NCBI GenBank assembly: GCA_046261875.1
Contig: JBHENW010000048.1
Span: forward strand, 1 to 35,498
Reading direction: 5' to 3'
Source: JBHENW01 sp046261875
GTDB taxonomy: Bacteria > Acidobacteriota > Thermoanaerobaculia > UBA5066 > Gp7-AA6
DNA length: 35,498 nucleotides
The first letter of the stretch is position 1; every line of letters starts with the position of its first letter. A program made the translations under genes and the position numbers. This document shows, in pieces, positions 1 to 7,689 of the stretch. The notes below the pieces were generated by a model. The model was not told where the DNA came from and ran no database searches. It was given only the letters and a program-made list of their open reading frames with translations.

Positions 1-749
1 GACCACGCTTCCGCGAAGAACGCTGCGAGTACCAGGAACAGAACTCCGGCGCACGCGAGCTGGACGCCGTTCAGACGCCGCGGCGCGCGCATGTCCGCGG
101 GCAGCTCGAAGCGCCGCGGGATCGACTTTCCGAAGAAGGCGAGAAGCCCGGCGTAGCTCACGACGATGCTCACGGCGGCGGGCAGAAGCATCCAGCGGGC
201 GTACTCGACGAACCCGATGCGGAACAGGCTCGAGACGACGATGTTGATCGGGTTGGAGATCACAAGGCCGCCGACGAGGTTGGCCACGTAGAGCACCGCG
301 AAGTAGAAGGGCAGCTTCTGTTCGATCCCCCAGTCTTCGCCCGCGATCCGCTCGATGAGATGGAAGACGAGCGGCGTGAAGATCAGCACGGCCGCGTCGT
401 TGGTGAAGAGAGTCCCGACGAGCGTCCCGGTGAAGAAGAGCGCCGCGAACAGGATGCGGCCGCTGCCGCGTGAGGACCGCGCGAGGCGCGAGGCGAGGAT
501 TGCGAAGAGCCCGGCCCGCTCGGCGACGAGCGTGATCACCATCAAGCTGGCGATCGTCAGGACGGGAAGGGCGAGCATCCGTCCGGCCACGAGGAGGAGA
601 TCGGGGGGGAGCAGGCCGGTCACGACGGTCAGGAGAGCCCCGATGACGGCCGCCTGCGCGTGGCGGACCCGCCAGCGCCCGATGCGCGGGCGGACCAGGG
701 ACAGGCACACGGTCAACGCCAGGATCGAAAAAGCGGCCACGGTCGGCAC
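1..749 (-). CDS. ArsB-type / SLC13-like inner-membrane permease, N-terminal part (runs off window start)
   Basis: This reading frame is open from the window edge up to a TAG at 795-797. There is no ATG; the GTG at 747-749 gives a start that fits the family, directly before the first membrane helix. About 249 residues are visible against a usual length of about 420, so the C-terminus lies outside the window. Several hydrophobic helices are seen. Family-typical stretches are GTLFTNDAAVLIFTP (compare FANDGAALILTP in ArsB) and LVISNPINIVVSSLF followed by GFVEYARWM (compare SNLVNIV and GFREYA in ArsB). Known ArsB members export arsenite using proton motive force or an ArsA ATPase. No arsR, arsC or arsA is visible nearby, so the substrate is uncertain and a general anion or Na+/H+ antiporter role is possible. 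It is divergent from the peptidase gene at 811. Confidence 0.75.
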   Translation of the reverse strand, partial: MPTVAAFSILALTVCLSLVRPRIGRWRVRHAQAAVIGALLTVVTGLLPPDLLLVAGRMLALPVLTIASLMVITLVAERAGLFAILASRLARSSRGSGRILFAALFFTGTLVGTLFTNDAAVLIFTPLVFHLIERIAGEDWGIEQKLPFYFAVLYVANLVGGLVISNPINIVVSSLFRIGFVEYARWMLLPAAVSIVVSYAGLLAFFGKSIPRRFELPADMRAPRRLNGVQLACAGVLFLVLAAFFAEAW

Positions 750-795
750 GGCGGATCTCGAAAGGATCGGAAGCGCCGCAACGATATACCGCTGC

Positions 796-801
796 TAAGA
801 T
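796..801 (+). promoter_or_regulatory. possible -10 element (TAAGAT) for the oligopeptidase B gene
   Basis: TAAGAT lies nine bases before the ATG at 811, in the 61-bp divergent region. No convincing -35 hexamer and no Shine-Dalgarno sequence are visible, so the transcript, if real, would have almost no leader. Weak evidence from spacing and base composition only. Confidence 0.25.
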
Positions 802-810
802 CGCCGGCTT

Positions 811-2955
811 ATGAGCAATCCGATCCAACGCATGACGCTGGCGGGCGGGGCTGTCGCCTTGGCCGCTTCGACCCTTCTGGCGCAGGAGACCGCAAGGAAA
901 GCCGACCCGCCTATGGCCAAGAAAACTTCGAAGGTCGTCACGCTCCATGGGGAGACGCTCCGGGACGACTACCACTGGCTACGGGACAAGGAAGCCCCGG
1001 AGGTCAAGGCGTACCTGGACTCCGAAAACGCATACACCGATGCGGTCATGAAGGAGACCGAGGGGCTCCAGAAGAAGCTTTACGACGAGATGCTCGCGCG
1101 CATCAAGGAGACCGACCTGTCGGTCCCCTACCGCAAGGGGGACTACTTCCATTACTTCCGCACGGAGAAGGGAAAGCAGTACCGCATTTACTGCCGGAAG
1201 AAGGGGAGTCTCGAGGCGGCGGAGGAGGTGACCCTGGATTTGAACGCGTTCGCCAAGGACGCGCCGTTCGTCGGCCTCGGAACGTACCAGGTCAGCGACG
1301 ACGCGAACTGGCTCGCTTACTCGATCGACCTGACGGGATTCCGCGAGTACACCCTGGCCTTCAAGGATCTCCGCACCGGGGCAATCTCCGCCGAGCGCAT
1401 CCCGCGCGTCTGGGGGTCCGCGTGGGCCGCCGACAACAAGACGGTCTTCTATACGACGGAGGATCACGCCAAGCGCCCCTACAGGCTGTGGCGCCACCGC
1501 GTCGGGACGGACCCGGCTTCGGACCAGCTCGTTTTCGAGGAAAAGGACGAGATGTACCGCGCGTTCGTGTGGCGCTCGCGCAGCCAGGCGTACCTCTTCG
1601 CAGGCTCCGCCAGCCACACGGCGAGCGAGACGAAGTTCCTTCGGGCCGACGATCCGGGCGGGGAGTTCCGAATGCTGCTCGAGCGCGCCAAGGACCGGGA
1701 GCACGACGTGGACCACCGCGGCGACTTCTTCTACGTCCGCGTCAACGACAAGGGGCGCAACTTCCGGGTCGTCTCCGCGCCGGTCTCCGATCCCTCGGCC
1801 GCGGGCTGGAAGGAAATCGTGCCGCACCGGCCCGAGGTCATGGTCGAGTCCGTGGACGCCTTCGCCGGCCACCTCGTCCTGTCGGAATGGGCCGAAGGGT
1901 TCCCGCGGCTGACGGTGCTGGACATGACCGAGGGGGGCAAGTCCCATTCGATCGCCTTCCCCGAGCCGGTGTACTCCGTCTCCCTGGGCAACAACCCGGA
2001 GTTCACGACTCGCCTGCTCCGCTACGAGTACGAATCCTTCACGACCCCGGAGTCGGTTTACGACTACGACATGGGCTCCCGAAAAGCCGTCCTCCTGAAG
2101 CGGACGGAGGTCCTTGGGGGGTACGACCCCGCGCGTTACGAGTCGCACCGCCTCTTTGCGAGAGCGGCCGACGGCACGAAGATCCCGATCTCCCTCGTGC
2201 AGAGGAAGGGGACGCGGCGCGACGGGCGCAACCCGATGCTCTTGAGCGGCTACGGGTCCTACGGCGCGACGAACTCCGCTGATTTCAATTCCAACCGGTT
2301 CAGTCTCCTCGACCGCGGGGTCCTCTTCGCCATCGCCCACATCCGGGGTGGAGGCGAGATGGGCAAGCAGTGGCACGACTCCGGCCGGATGATGTCGAAG
2401 AAGAACAGCTTCACCGACTTCATCGGCGTCTCCGAGCACCTCATCGCCGAGAAGTACACCGGCAAGGACCGCCTGGCGATCGAGGGGGGCAGCGCCGGCG
2501 GGCTGCTCATGGGCGCGGTCGTCAACATGCGCCCCGACCTCTTCAAAGCGGTCATCTCCCGGGTCCCGTTCGTGGACGTGATCAACACGATGATGGACGA
2601 GACGATCCCGCTGACGGTTCCGGAGTTCGAGGAGTGGGGCAATCCCAAGGTCGCCGAGCAGTACGCCTACATGAAGAGCTACAGCCCCTACGACAACCTC
2701 GCGGCGAAGGACTATCCCTCGATGCTCGTCAAGACGTCCTTCAACGACAGCCAGGTCATGTACTGGGAGCCGGCGAAGTACGTCGCTCGACTGCGTGCGA
2801 CCAAGACCGACAAGAACCCACTGATCTTCAAGGTCAACATGGCGGGGGGCCACGGCGGGTCCTCCGGCCGGTACGACAAGCTGAAGGAGGCGGCCTTCGA
2901 CTACGCCTTCATCCTGCGTGAGCTCGGAGTGAGCGAGGCGAAGAAGGCTTCCTGA
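811..2955 (+). CDS. ptrB: oligopeptidase B-like serine peptidase (family S9A), with putative signal peptide
   Basis: Predicted prolyl-oligopeptidase-superfamily peptidase that would cleave short peptides, in the classical OpB after Lys/Arg. The 714 residues match the family length. An N-terminal segment (residues about 1-25, hydrophobic, ending ASTLLAQ) resembles a signal peptide; then come a beta-propeller (about 40-420) and an alpha/beta-hydrolase domain (about 430-700). The catalytic triad is visible as Ser561 in GGSAGG, Asp646 in FNDSQV and His681 in GGHGGSSGR. OpB-specific blocks include GGGEMGKQWHDSG, KKNSFTDFI, VPFVDVINTMMD and EEWGNP. Classical OpB is cytosolic, so the export signal is noteworthy; a start at Met35 would remove it. 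There is no clear ribosome-binding site. Identification to the OpB subfamily is strong, substrate preference is inferred. Confidence 0.9.
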   Translation: MSNPIQRMTLAGGAVALAASTLLAQETARKADPPMAKKTSKVVTLHGETLRDDYHWLRDKEAPEVKAYLDSENAYTDAVMKETEGLQKKLYDEMLARIKETDLSVPYRKGDYFHYFRTEKGKQYRIYCRKKGSLEAAEEVTLDLNAFAKDAPFVGLGTYQVSDDANWLAYSIDLTGFREYTLAFKDLRTGAISAERIPRVWGSAWAADNKTVFYTTEDHAKRPYRLWRHRVGTDPASDQLVFEEKDEMYRAFVWRSRSQAYLFAGSASHTASETKFLRADDPGGEFRMLLERAKDREHDVDHRGDFFYVRVNDKGRNFRVVSAPVSDPSAAGWKEIVPHRPEVMVESVDAFAGHLVLSEWAEGFPRLTVLDMTEGGKSHSIAFPEPVYSVSLGNNPEFTTRLLRYEYESFTTPESVYDYDMGSRKAVLLKRTEVLGGYDPARYESHRLFARAADGTKIPISLVQRKGTRRDGRNPMLLSGYGSYGATNSADFNSNRFSLLDRGVLFAIAHIRGGGEMGKQWHDSGRMMSKKNSFTDFIGVSEHLIAEKYTGKDRLAIEGGSAGGLLMGAVVNMRPDLFKAVISRVPFVDVINTMMDETIPLTVPEFEEWGNPKVAEQYAYMKSYSPYDNLAAKDYPSMLVKTSFNDSQVMYWEPAKYVARLRATKTDKNPLIFKVNMAGGHGGSSGRYDKLKEAAFDYAFILRELGVSEAKKAS

Positions 2956-3092
2956 CCGAAGGGTCCGCCTCAGCGAGGGCGTCAGGACCGCGCCTCAGAC
3001 GGACGCTTCGTCCAGTTGCCGGAGTGATCGGCGGCGAGACCCTCACCCCCCCTTCCGGGTCTCCGGGCCTTGTCGCTCATCGACGGTCTCAC

Positions 3093-3600
3093 GTGACTTT
3101 CGCCGGTCAGGTCGTCGTCGTCACCGGCGCCTCTTCCGGGATCGGGCGCGCCCTCTGCATCGAACTCGCCCCTCAGAAACCCCGTCTCGTCCTGGCGCGC
3201 GAGGAGGCGGCGCTTCACGCAGTGGCCGCCGAGTGCCGGTCGCGGGGCGCGGAGGCCCTCGCCGTTCCCACCGACGTCGTTTCGGAAGTGGCCTGCCGGA
3301 AGCTCATCGAAGAGGCGGTCGGGCGCTTCGGCGGCATCGATGTCCTCGTCGCCAATGCAGGCATTACGGATGTGGTCGTCCTTCGAGGACATGAAAGACC
3401 TCTCCCTCTACGAGAAGCTGATGCGGGTCAACTTCCTCGGCGCGGTGTATCCGGCGTTTTACGCATTGCCGCATCTGAAGAAGTCCCGCGGCCGGATCGC
3501 GGTCGTCTCGAGCCTGGCGGGCATGACGGGCGTCCCGACGCGGACCGGCTATGCGGCCACGAAGCATGCTCTTTTCGGGTTTTTCAATTCTCTCCGGATC
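3093..3600 (+). pseudogene. short-chain dehydrogenase/reductase, frameshifted and truncated
   Basis: A GTG at 3093 starts a typical SDR N-terminus: the nucleotide-binding motif TGASSGIG at residues 10-17, then a Rossmann fold to VLVANAGIT. At about 3369 one extra G (ACG-G-ATG) shifts the frame. The adjacent frame continues the same protein with WSSFEDMKDLSLYEKLMRVN, the SDR catalytic region VVSSLAGMTGVPTRTGYAATKHA (catalytic Ser, Tyr and Lys present) and FGFFNSLRI. Homology to SDRs then stops at about 3600, where sequence from an unrelated family begins. An intact SDR would have about 80 more residues. An upstream ATG at 3024 is in frame but its extra residues look non-coding. The single-base shift could be a sequencing error; the truncation and fusion are harder to explain that way. 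Confidence 0.8.
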
Positions 3601-4055
3601 CACGCCCAGTTAATCGATGTCGAGTCCGGGTTTCACCTGTGGGCCAACCGGTACGACCGAAGCCTGGAGGACGTGTTCGCGCTTCAGGACGACATCTCGA
3701 AGCATCCCGCATTCCAGCGGGAAATGTGGGAGAGCGCTCTAGGCGTTTACGCGGTCCTTCTCGCGCGAGCCGGCGACCACAGGAAATCGGAACAGTACAT
3801 CGCGCGGGCGATCGAGGCCGACCGGGCCTCGGCCACTTTCACCACAGCGAGTACAACATCGCGTGTGCGTACGCGCTGATGGGGAAGCCGCGGCTAGCAG
3901 TGGAGTGGCTGATGAAGGCGGCAAACAACGGATTCCCGTGCTACCCGCTCTTCGCCTCGGATCCGAACCTGATCTCGCTGCGCAGCGACCCGGCCTACCA
4001 GTCACTCATGCGGAAGATGAAGGCCGACTGGGAGCGCTACCGGGCCACGCTCTGA
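3601..4055 (+). pseudogene. remnants of a TolB-like/TPR regulatory protein fused to the SDR fragment
   Basis: Immediately after the SDR part, the frame reads AQLIDVESGFHLWANRYDR and DVFALQDDIS. This is the end of the TolB-like domain found in cyclase, winged-helix or kinase proteins with C-terminal TPRs. After about 3702 it jumps to a late TPR segment (LARAGDHRKSEQYIARAIEAD). After about 3830 the frame moves again to HFHHSEYNIACAYALMG, NGFPCYPLFASDP and LRSDPAYQSLMRKMKADWERY, the characteristic C-terminus of the same TPR family. So at least one internal deletion and one further frameshift have occurred, and most of the TPR array is gone. It ends 16 bp before the convergent gene at 4072. No function is expected. 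Confidence 0.75.
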
Positions 4056-4071
4056 TTCGGGATTCGAACGG

Positions 4072-5718
4072 CTAGCGCCGCGAGACCGTCGTCCGCGCCA
4101 GGTAAGCGCGCGCCTCCCCCAGCTCGCGCCGCTCCGATCCGTTCTTCCCGGCCAGCTCCATCAGGGAGGCGAAGTGCGCCCGCGCCTGCTCCTCCTTCCC
4201 CGCCTGCTCCGCTCCGCGCGCCGCTCCGTAGAGCGCGTTGAACCGGGCGGGCGAGCCCTTCAGGACCGCTTCGTATTCCGCGAGGGCTGCGTCCGGCTGC
4301 TTCTGCTCGAGGAGCAGGTCGGCGAGCATCTCGCGGGCGGGCTGGATCGGCCCCGGCGTGACGGGATGCTTTTCCGTGGAGTCCTCGAGCTTCGCGGCGC
4401 TGGCCAGGAGCTTCCGGGCCTCGTCCGGTTTGCCTTCTGCCTGAGCGGTCCACCCGGCGGCCTCGAGGCGCCAGATTTCCACCTGGCCAGACCAGTAGGC
4501 GTTTTTCGCTTCTTTCAGCACATCCCGGATCTCGGTCAGCGCCGCGACTTCCACGTTCGCAGCGGCCGCCTTTCCGATGCGGGCGAGGCCGATGCCGCGG
4601 CCCAACCGCACCAGCCCTTCCGCCCACGGGTACTTGTTCCAGTCGAACCAGTCCGGTGAGAGCGTCAGGGATGCCGCCTCGGACCAGCTCCGCCGCTCGA
4701 GCGCCCACCGGACGGGCGCGGCGGCCAGGGCGTATGCCGCCGCGAAGTTCTGCCGATCGAGCTTGCCGATCCCGCGCAGCTCCTCCTGCGCTTTGCGCGC
4801 GTCTTTCTCCCGTCCCTGCTGGAGGTACGCGTACATCAGGTAGTCCAGGGCATGCGCCTGATCGAACGATCCGCTCTCCGGGTCGGTTTTCCGCACGTGA
4901 CGCAACGCGGACTCCGCCGATGCGATGTTCGATGCGATCGAATCGTTCCAGAGGCCCAGACGCGTGAAGATGTGGGAAGGCATGTGGAGGGCGTGCGGGG
5001 AGTCCGGCGCGATCCTGGAGTACTTCCGCGCGGCTTCCGTGGCGCGGTGAGCCAGAGGCGGATAGTCGTAGGCGTGGATGATGTAGTGCGCGATGCCGGG
5101 ATGATTCGGCTCTGCCGGGAAGATCTTCTCCAGTATGGCTCCCGCCCTTTTCTGATTCGCATAGCTCTTGTCGGTCGGGAGCGCCGTCCCGACGAGGTGG
5201 ATGGCATAGAAGAGAGCCGCCTCGCGGTCCTCCGGGTGCCGCCGCGACAACTCCTCCATCCTTTTCTCGTAGGCGAGCGCCCGGGTCCGGTGGTCGACCG
5301 TCTCGTAATCGCGATAGTAGGTCTCGATCGCGGCCACGTAGTCCGCCTCGCGCCCGGAGGGTCCGAGCGCTTTCGCGCGAGCGACGGCGTCGCGCCCTCT
5401 CTTCAACCGGCCCGCATCCGGCGGCTCCCAGATCGGCTCGTATAGCGACATCGCGACGCCCCAGTGCGCCATCGCGCACTTCGGATCGATCTGCGCAACC
5501 TTCTCGTAAGCCTTCGTGGCCTCGGCGTACCAGAACGAGTGCATCATCGCGGTGGCGGTGTCGAACTGCTTCTGCGCATCCGGTGAACAGGAGATCGGGA
5601 AATGGACTTTTCCGAGCCGCGTCGGGTCCACCGCGCCGTGATCGTGCTTTCCGTCGCCGGTGCCCAGCGCCAGAGAGCTGCCCAAAAGAAGGACTGCGGT
5701 TGCAACGGCTGTCTTCAC
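4072..5718 (-). CDS. secreted tetratricopeptide-repeat protein
   Basis: This is a 548-residue protein starting with GTG at 5718, chosen because AGGAGG lies seven bases upstream. Residues 1-19 form a signal peptide (hydrophobic, ending near SLALG), followed by a short His/Asp-rich stretch (KHDHG). The body is helical with repeats of TPR character, including YAEATKAYEKVAQIDPKCA, a central block with HPGIAHYIIHAYDYP and HALHMPSHIFTRLGLW, and C-terminal repeats ending at AGKEEQARAHFASLMELA. The His-rich central signature recurs in uncharacterised exported TPR proteins of Acidobacteriota and related phyla, as far as I recall. The likely role is a periplasmic protein-interaction scaffold, but no partner is indicated. 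It is divergent from the membrane protein at 5958, and the inverted repeat at 5771-5812 lies between them. Confidence 0.75.
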   Translation of the reverse strand: MKTAVATAVLLLGSSLALGTGDGKHDHGAVDPTRLGKVHFPISCSPDAQKQFDTATAMMHSFWYAEATKAYEKVAQIDPKCAMAHWGVAMSLYEPIWEPPDAGRLKRGRDAVARAKALGPSGREADYVAAIETYYRDYETVDHRTRALAYEKRMEELSRRHPEDREAALFYAIHLVGTALPTDKSYANQKRAGAILEKIFPAEPNHPGIAHYIIHAYDYPPLAHRATEAARKYSRIAPDSPHALHMPSHIFTRLGLWNDSIASNIASAESALRHVRKTDPESGSFDQAHALDYLMYAYLQQGREKDARKAQEELRGIGKLDRQNFAAAYALAAAPVRWALERRSWSEAASLTLSPDWFDWNKYPWAEGLVRLGRGIGLARIGKAAAANVEVAALTEIRDVLKEAKNAYWSGQVEIWRLEAAGWTAQAEGKPDEARKLLASAAKLEDSTEKHPVTPGPIQPAREMLADLLLEQKQPDAALAEYEAVLKGSPARFNALYGAARGAEQAGKEEQARAHFASLMELAGKNGSERRELGEARAYLARTTVSRR

Positions 5719-5770
5719 TGGATGCCTCCTGAATGAAAGAACCTCGATCTTAATTCTTGAGGGGTCGTTC

Positions 5771-5812
5771 GTGCATATTGCATATTCCGAGTCGAAAAAT
5801 GCAGGAATGCAC
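5771..5812. repeat. imperfect inverted repeat, candidate operator between divergent genes
   Basis: The left arm GTGCATATTGCATATTC (5771-5787) matches the reverse complement of the right arm (5795-5812) in two blocks, GTGCAT with ATGCAC and TGCAT with ATGCA, offset by one base. Each arm is itself a near-direct repeat (GCATATT twice in tandem on the left, AATGCA twice with 8-bp spacing on the right). The element is AT-rich against a GC-rich background and sits about 53 bp upstream of the TPR gene's start. This looks like a dimer-of-dimers operator or a hairpin; no regulator is identified. Confidence 0.45.
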
Positions 5813-5957
5813 GATTGACCCCTGATCTGCTCGAGACCGCTCCAGGGGACTGCGCGTCTTCGGCGGCATCCAATTTGCCGCGGGAGCCCTCTTCGCCGGC
5901 CTGTCCTTTGTCGTCCTCGCCGGCCGGTTCATCTCGCGAGGTCAGACGGCAGAGCCG

Positions 5958-6740
5958 GTGACTCTCTACGTCATCCTCTCCGCGGCCCTGATCACTCTCG
6001 GAATCGGCTCGGTGCGGGGCCGGCGGTGGGCGTGGGCGCTGACGATCGTCGCAAACGCGGCCGCGGTCGCATTCGGGTTGCTCGTGGCGCCCTTCCTCGT
6101 CTGGATGGTCTCGCGGTTCCTGGCGGCCGAGCCGAGCCTCTCGGGACACGGACATTCCTTCGGATGGGTCGTTCTGGCTCCCCTCGTCTTGATCCTCTTT
6201 CTGATGATCCTTCTGCCCCTTGCATTCGTGCTTTTTTACGCGCGGCGGGACGTCCGCGCGACCGTCGAGCGGCTCGATCCGGAGCCGGGTTGGACCGACA
6301 GACGGCCCCTTCCCGTCGTGGCCGCGGCCGTCCTCTTCGGCTCGATGGGGGTGGGGTGGCTCTCCGCGCTCTGGACGCCGGTGATTCCGGTGCCGGGCGC
6401 CATCCTCACGGGAGACACGGCGCGGGCGGTGGTCCTCGCTGTCGCCCTCGGGTGCGTGGCGATCGGCTGGGGCCTCTACCGCGGGGCGCGTGGAGCGTGG
6501 CTCGCGGGACTCGTCCTCTCCATCGCAGGAGCCGCTTTCTGGTTGTGGACGCTGCGCGACCTCGACTTGCCTGCGCTTCAGCGCGCGATGGGGGCGAGCG
6601 ACGAAGAGCTCGCCGTCATGCGCCGGATCGACCTCCGCCCCGGCCTCCTGCCCCTGACGGTCGGGGCCGCCGCCGTGTGGACCGGCTTCCTGTTCTGGGT
6701 CCGGAGGTTCCTGACGCGGGACCCGCCGGTCAGTAGATGA
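5958..6740 (+). CDS. multi-spanning membrane protein of unknown function
   Basis: From the GTG at 5958 this encodes 260 residues with about seven hydrophobic helices, for example VILSAALITLGIGS, ALTIVANAAAVAFGLL, WVVLAPLVLILFLMILL and the C-terminal GLLPLTVGAAAVWTGFLFW. I recognise no catalytic motif or family. The coding signal clearly begins earlier in the same frame: 5856-5957 encodes another helix (VFGGIQFAAGALFAGLSFVVL) with GC-rich third positions. Upstream, only a CTG at 5850 is available before a TGA at 5823-5825; an in-frame ATG at 5799 lies just beyond that stop. The true start is therefore either CTG 5850 or lost by mutation or sequence error. The 3' end overlaps the convergent L,D-transpeptidase gene by 11 bp. 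Confidence 0.65.
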   Translation: MTLYVILSAALITLGIGSVRGRRWAWALTIVANAAAVAFGLLVAPFLVWMVSRFLAAEPSLSGHGHSFGWVVLAPLVLILFLMILLPLAFVLFYARRDVRATVERLDPEPGWTDRRPLPVVAAAVLFGSMGVGWLSALWTPVIPVPGAILTGDTARAVVLAVALGCVAIGWGLYRGARGAWLAGLVLSIAGAAFWLWTLRDLDLPALQRAMGASDEELAVMRRIDLRPGLLPLTVGAAAVWTGFLFWVRRFLTRDPPVSR

Positions 6741-7668
6741 TGACCTGGTCCCCCACCGAGGCCATGTCGTAGAGCTTCCGGATGTCCGCGTCTCCCAGGC
6801 GCACGCACCCGTGGGAGACGCTCCGGCCGAGCTGATCGACGGCCAGGGTCCCGTGGAGCGCGTAGCCGCTCCCGATGTTGAGGCGGTGGCTGCCGAGGAC
6901 CTTTTCGAAGCGCCGTTGCGGTGCCGTCACGGGCGGCACGATGACGGCGTTGCCCGTCTCGATGACCTCGCCGTGCGGCAGCTCGCGCTCCGTGCCGTCC
7001 GGCAGGACCTCGACGACCGTTTTGCCTTTCAGCTGGAGGACGCGGCCGGCCGGCTTCTGTGATCCCCGCAGCAGGGACCAGACGCCGCCTCCCGTGCCGC
7101 CAGAGTCCACGGGATTGCCCGTGGCCACTTCGATCGCCGCCCCCGGCGCCAGGTGCACGACCTTTTTCTTCTTCTTCCGCGCCTCCTCGATGAAGTGCCA
7201 GTCGGGCGGGACCCAGACGGGGTTTACCTCCTTCGAGACAATGCGGAACCGACCCGTCGGCGTCTCGAACTTCATCGTCCGCCCGGCTTCGACGAGCGTC
7301 GTCCCCTTCCCGGTCGAGCAGACGGCTTCGAAGATCGTCTGGCCGTCCCGGCGGACGTAAACCTTGTTCTCGGCGGTCGAGACGATGATGGTCTGCCTCG
7401 TGTCGGTCCCCTCTTCGAAGCGGATCTCGGCGTCCTGCACGTCCGACCGCAGTCGCCGCAGCCTCTCCTCGCGCTCCTCCGCCGTTTCCCGCAGGGACTC
7501 GAGACGTTCCTCCATGCGCCCGGCGATGAGCGCGTCGATCTTCTCGAGGCGGCGCAGGCGCGTCGCATCGCGCGCGTTCTCGAAGCCCGCGGCGATCGAG
7601 ATGGCCGCGAACCCCAGAGCGATCACGAAGAGCCCCCACGCTCCGAGAAAACCGAGGCGGAACTTCAC
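6730..7668 (-). CDS. L,D-transpeptidase (YkuD domain), membrane-anchored
   Basis: The 312-residue product is predicted to make 3-3 peptidoglycan cross-links or to attach proteins to peptidoglycan in the periplasm. Residues 1-28 form a single membrane anchor, residues about 35-80 a charged coiled coil rich in Arg/Glu, and residues about 90-312 the YkuD catalytic domain. The active site is complete: His272 in ALHG and the SHGCVR motif with Cys288. An inserted segment around residues 160-185 holds a run of five lysines. It is the second gene of a pair, starting 21 bp after the stop of the paralogue at 7690-8481, so the two are probably co-transcribed. Family assignment is firm; the specific reaction is inferred. 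Confidence 0.9.
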   Translation of the reverse strand: MKFRLGFLGAWGLFVIALGFAAISIAAGFENARDATRLRRLEKIDALIAGRMEERLESLRETAEEREERLRRLRSDVQDAEIRFEEGTDTRQTIIVSTAENKVYVRRDGQTIFEAVCSTGKGTTLVEAGRTMKFETPTGRFRIVSKEVNPVWVPPDWHFIEEARKKKKKVVHLAPGAAIEVATGNPVDSGGTGGGVWSLLRGSQKPAGRVLQLKGKTVVEVLPDGTERELPHGEVIETGNAVIVPPVTAPQRRFEKVLGSHRLNIGSGYALHGTLAVDQLGRSVSHGCVRLGDADIRKLYDMASVGDQVIIY

Positions 7669-7689
7669 GCGGACCTCCTCATGGCTGGA

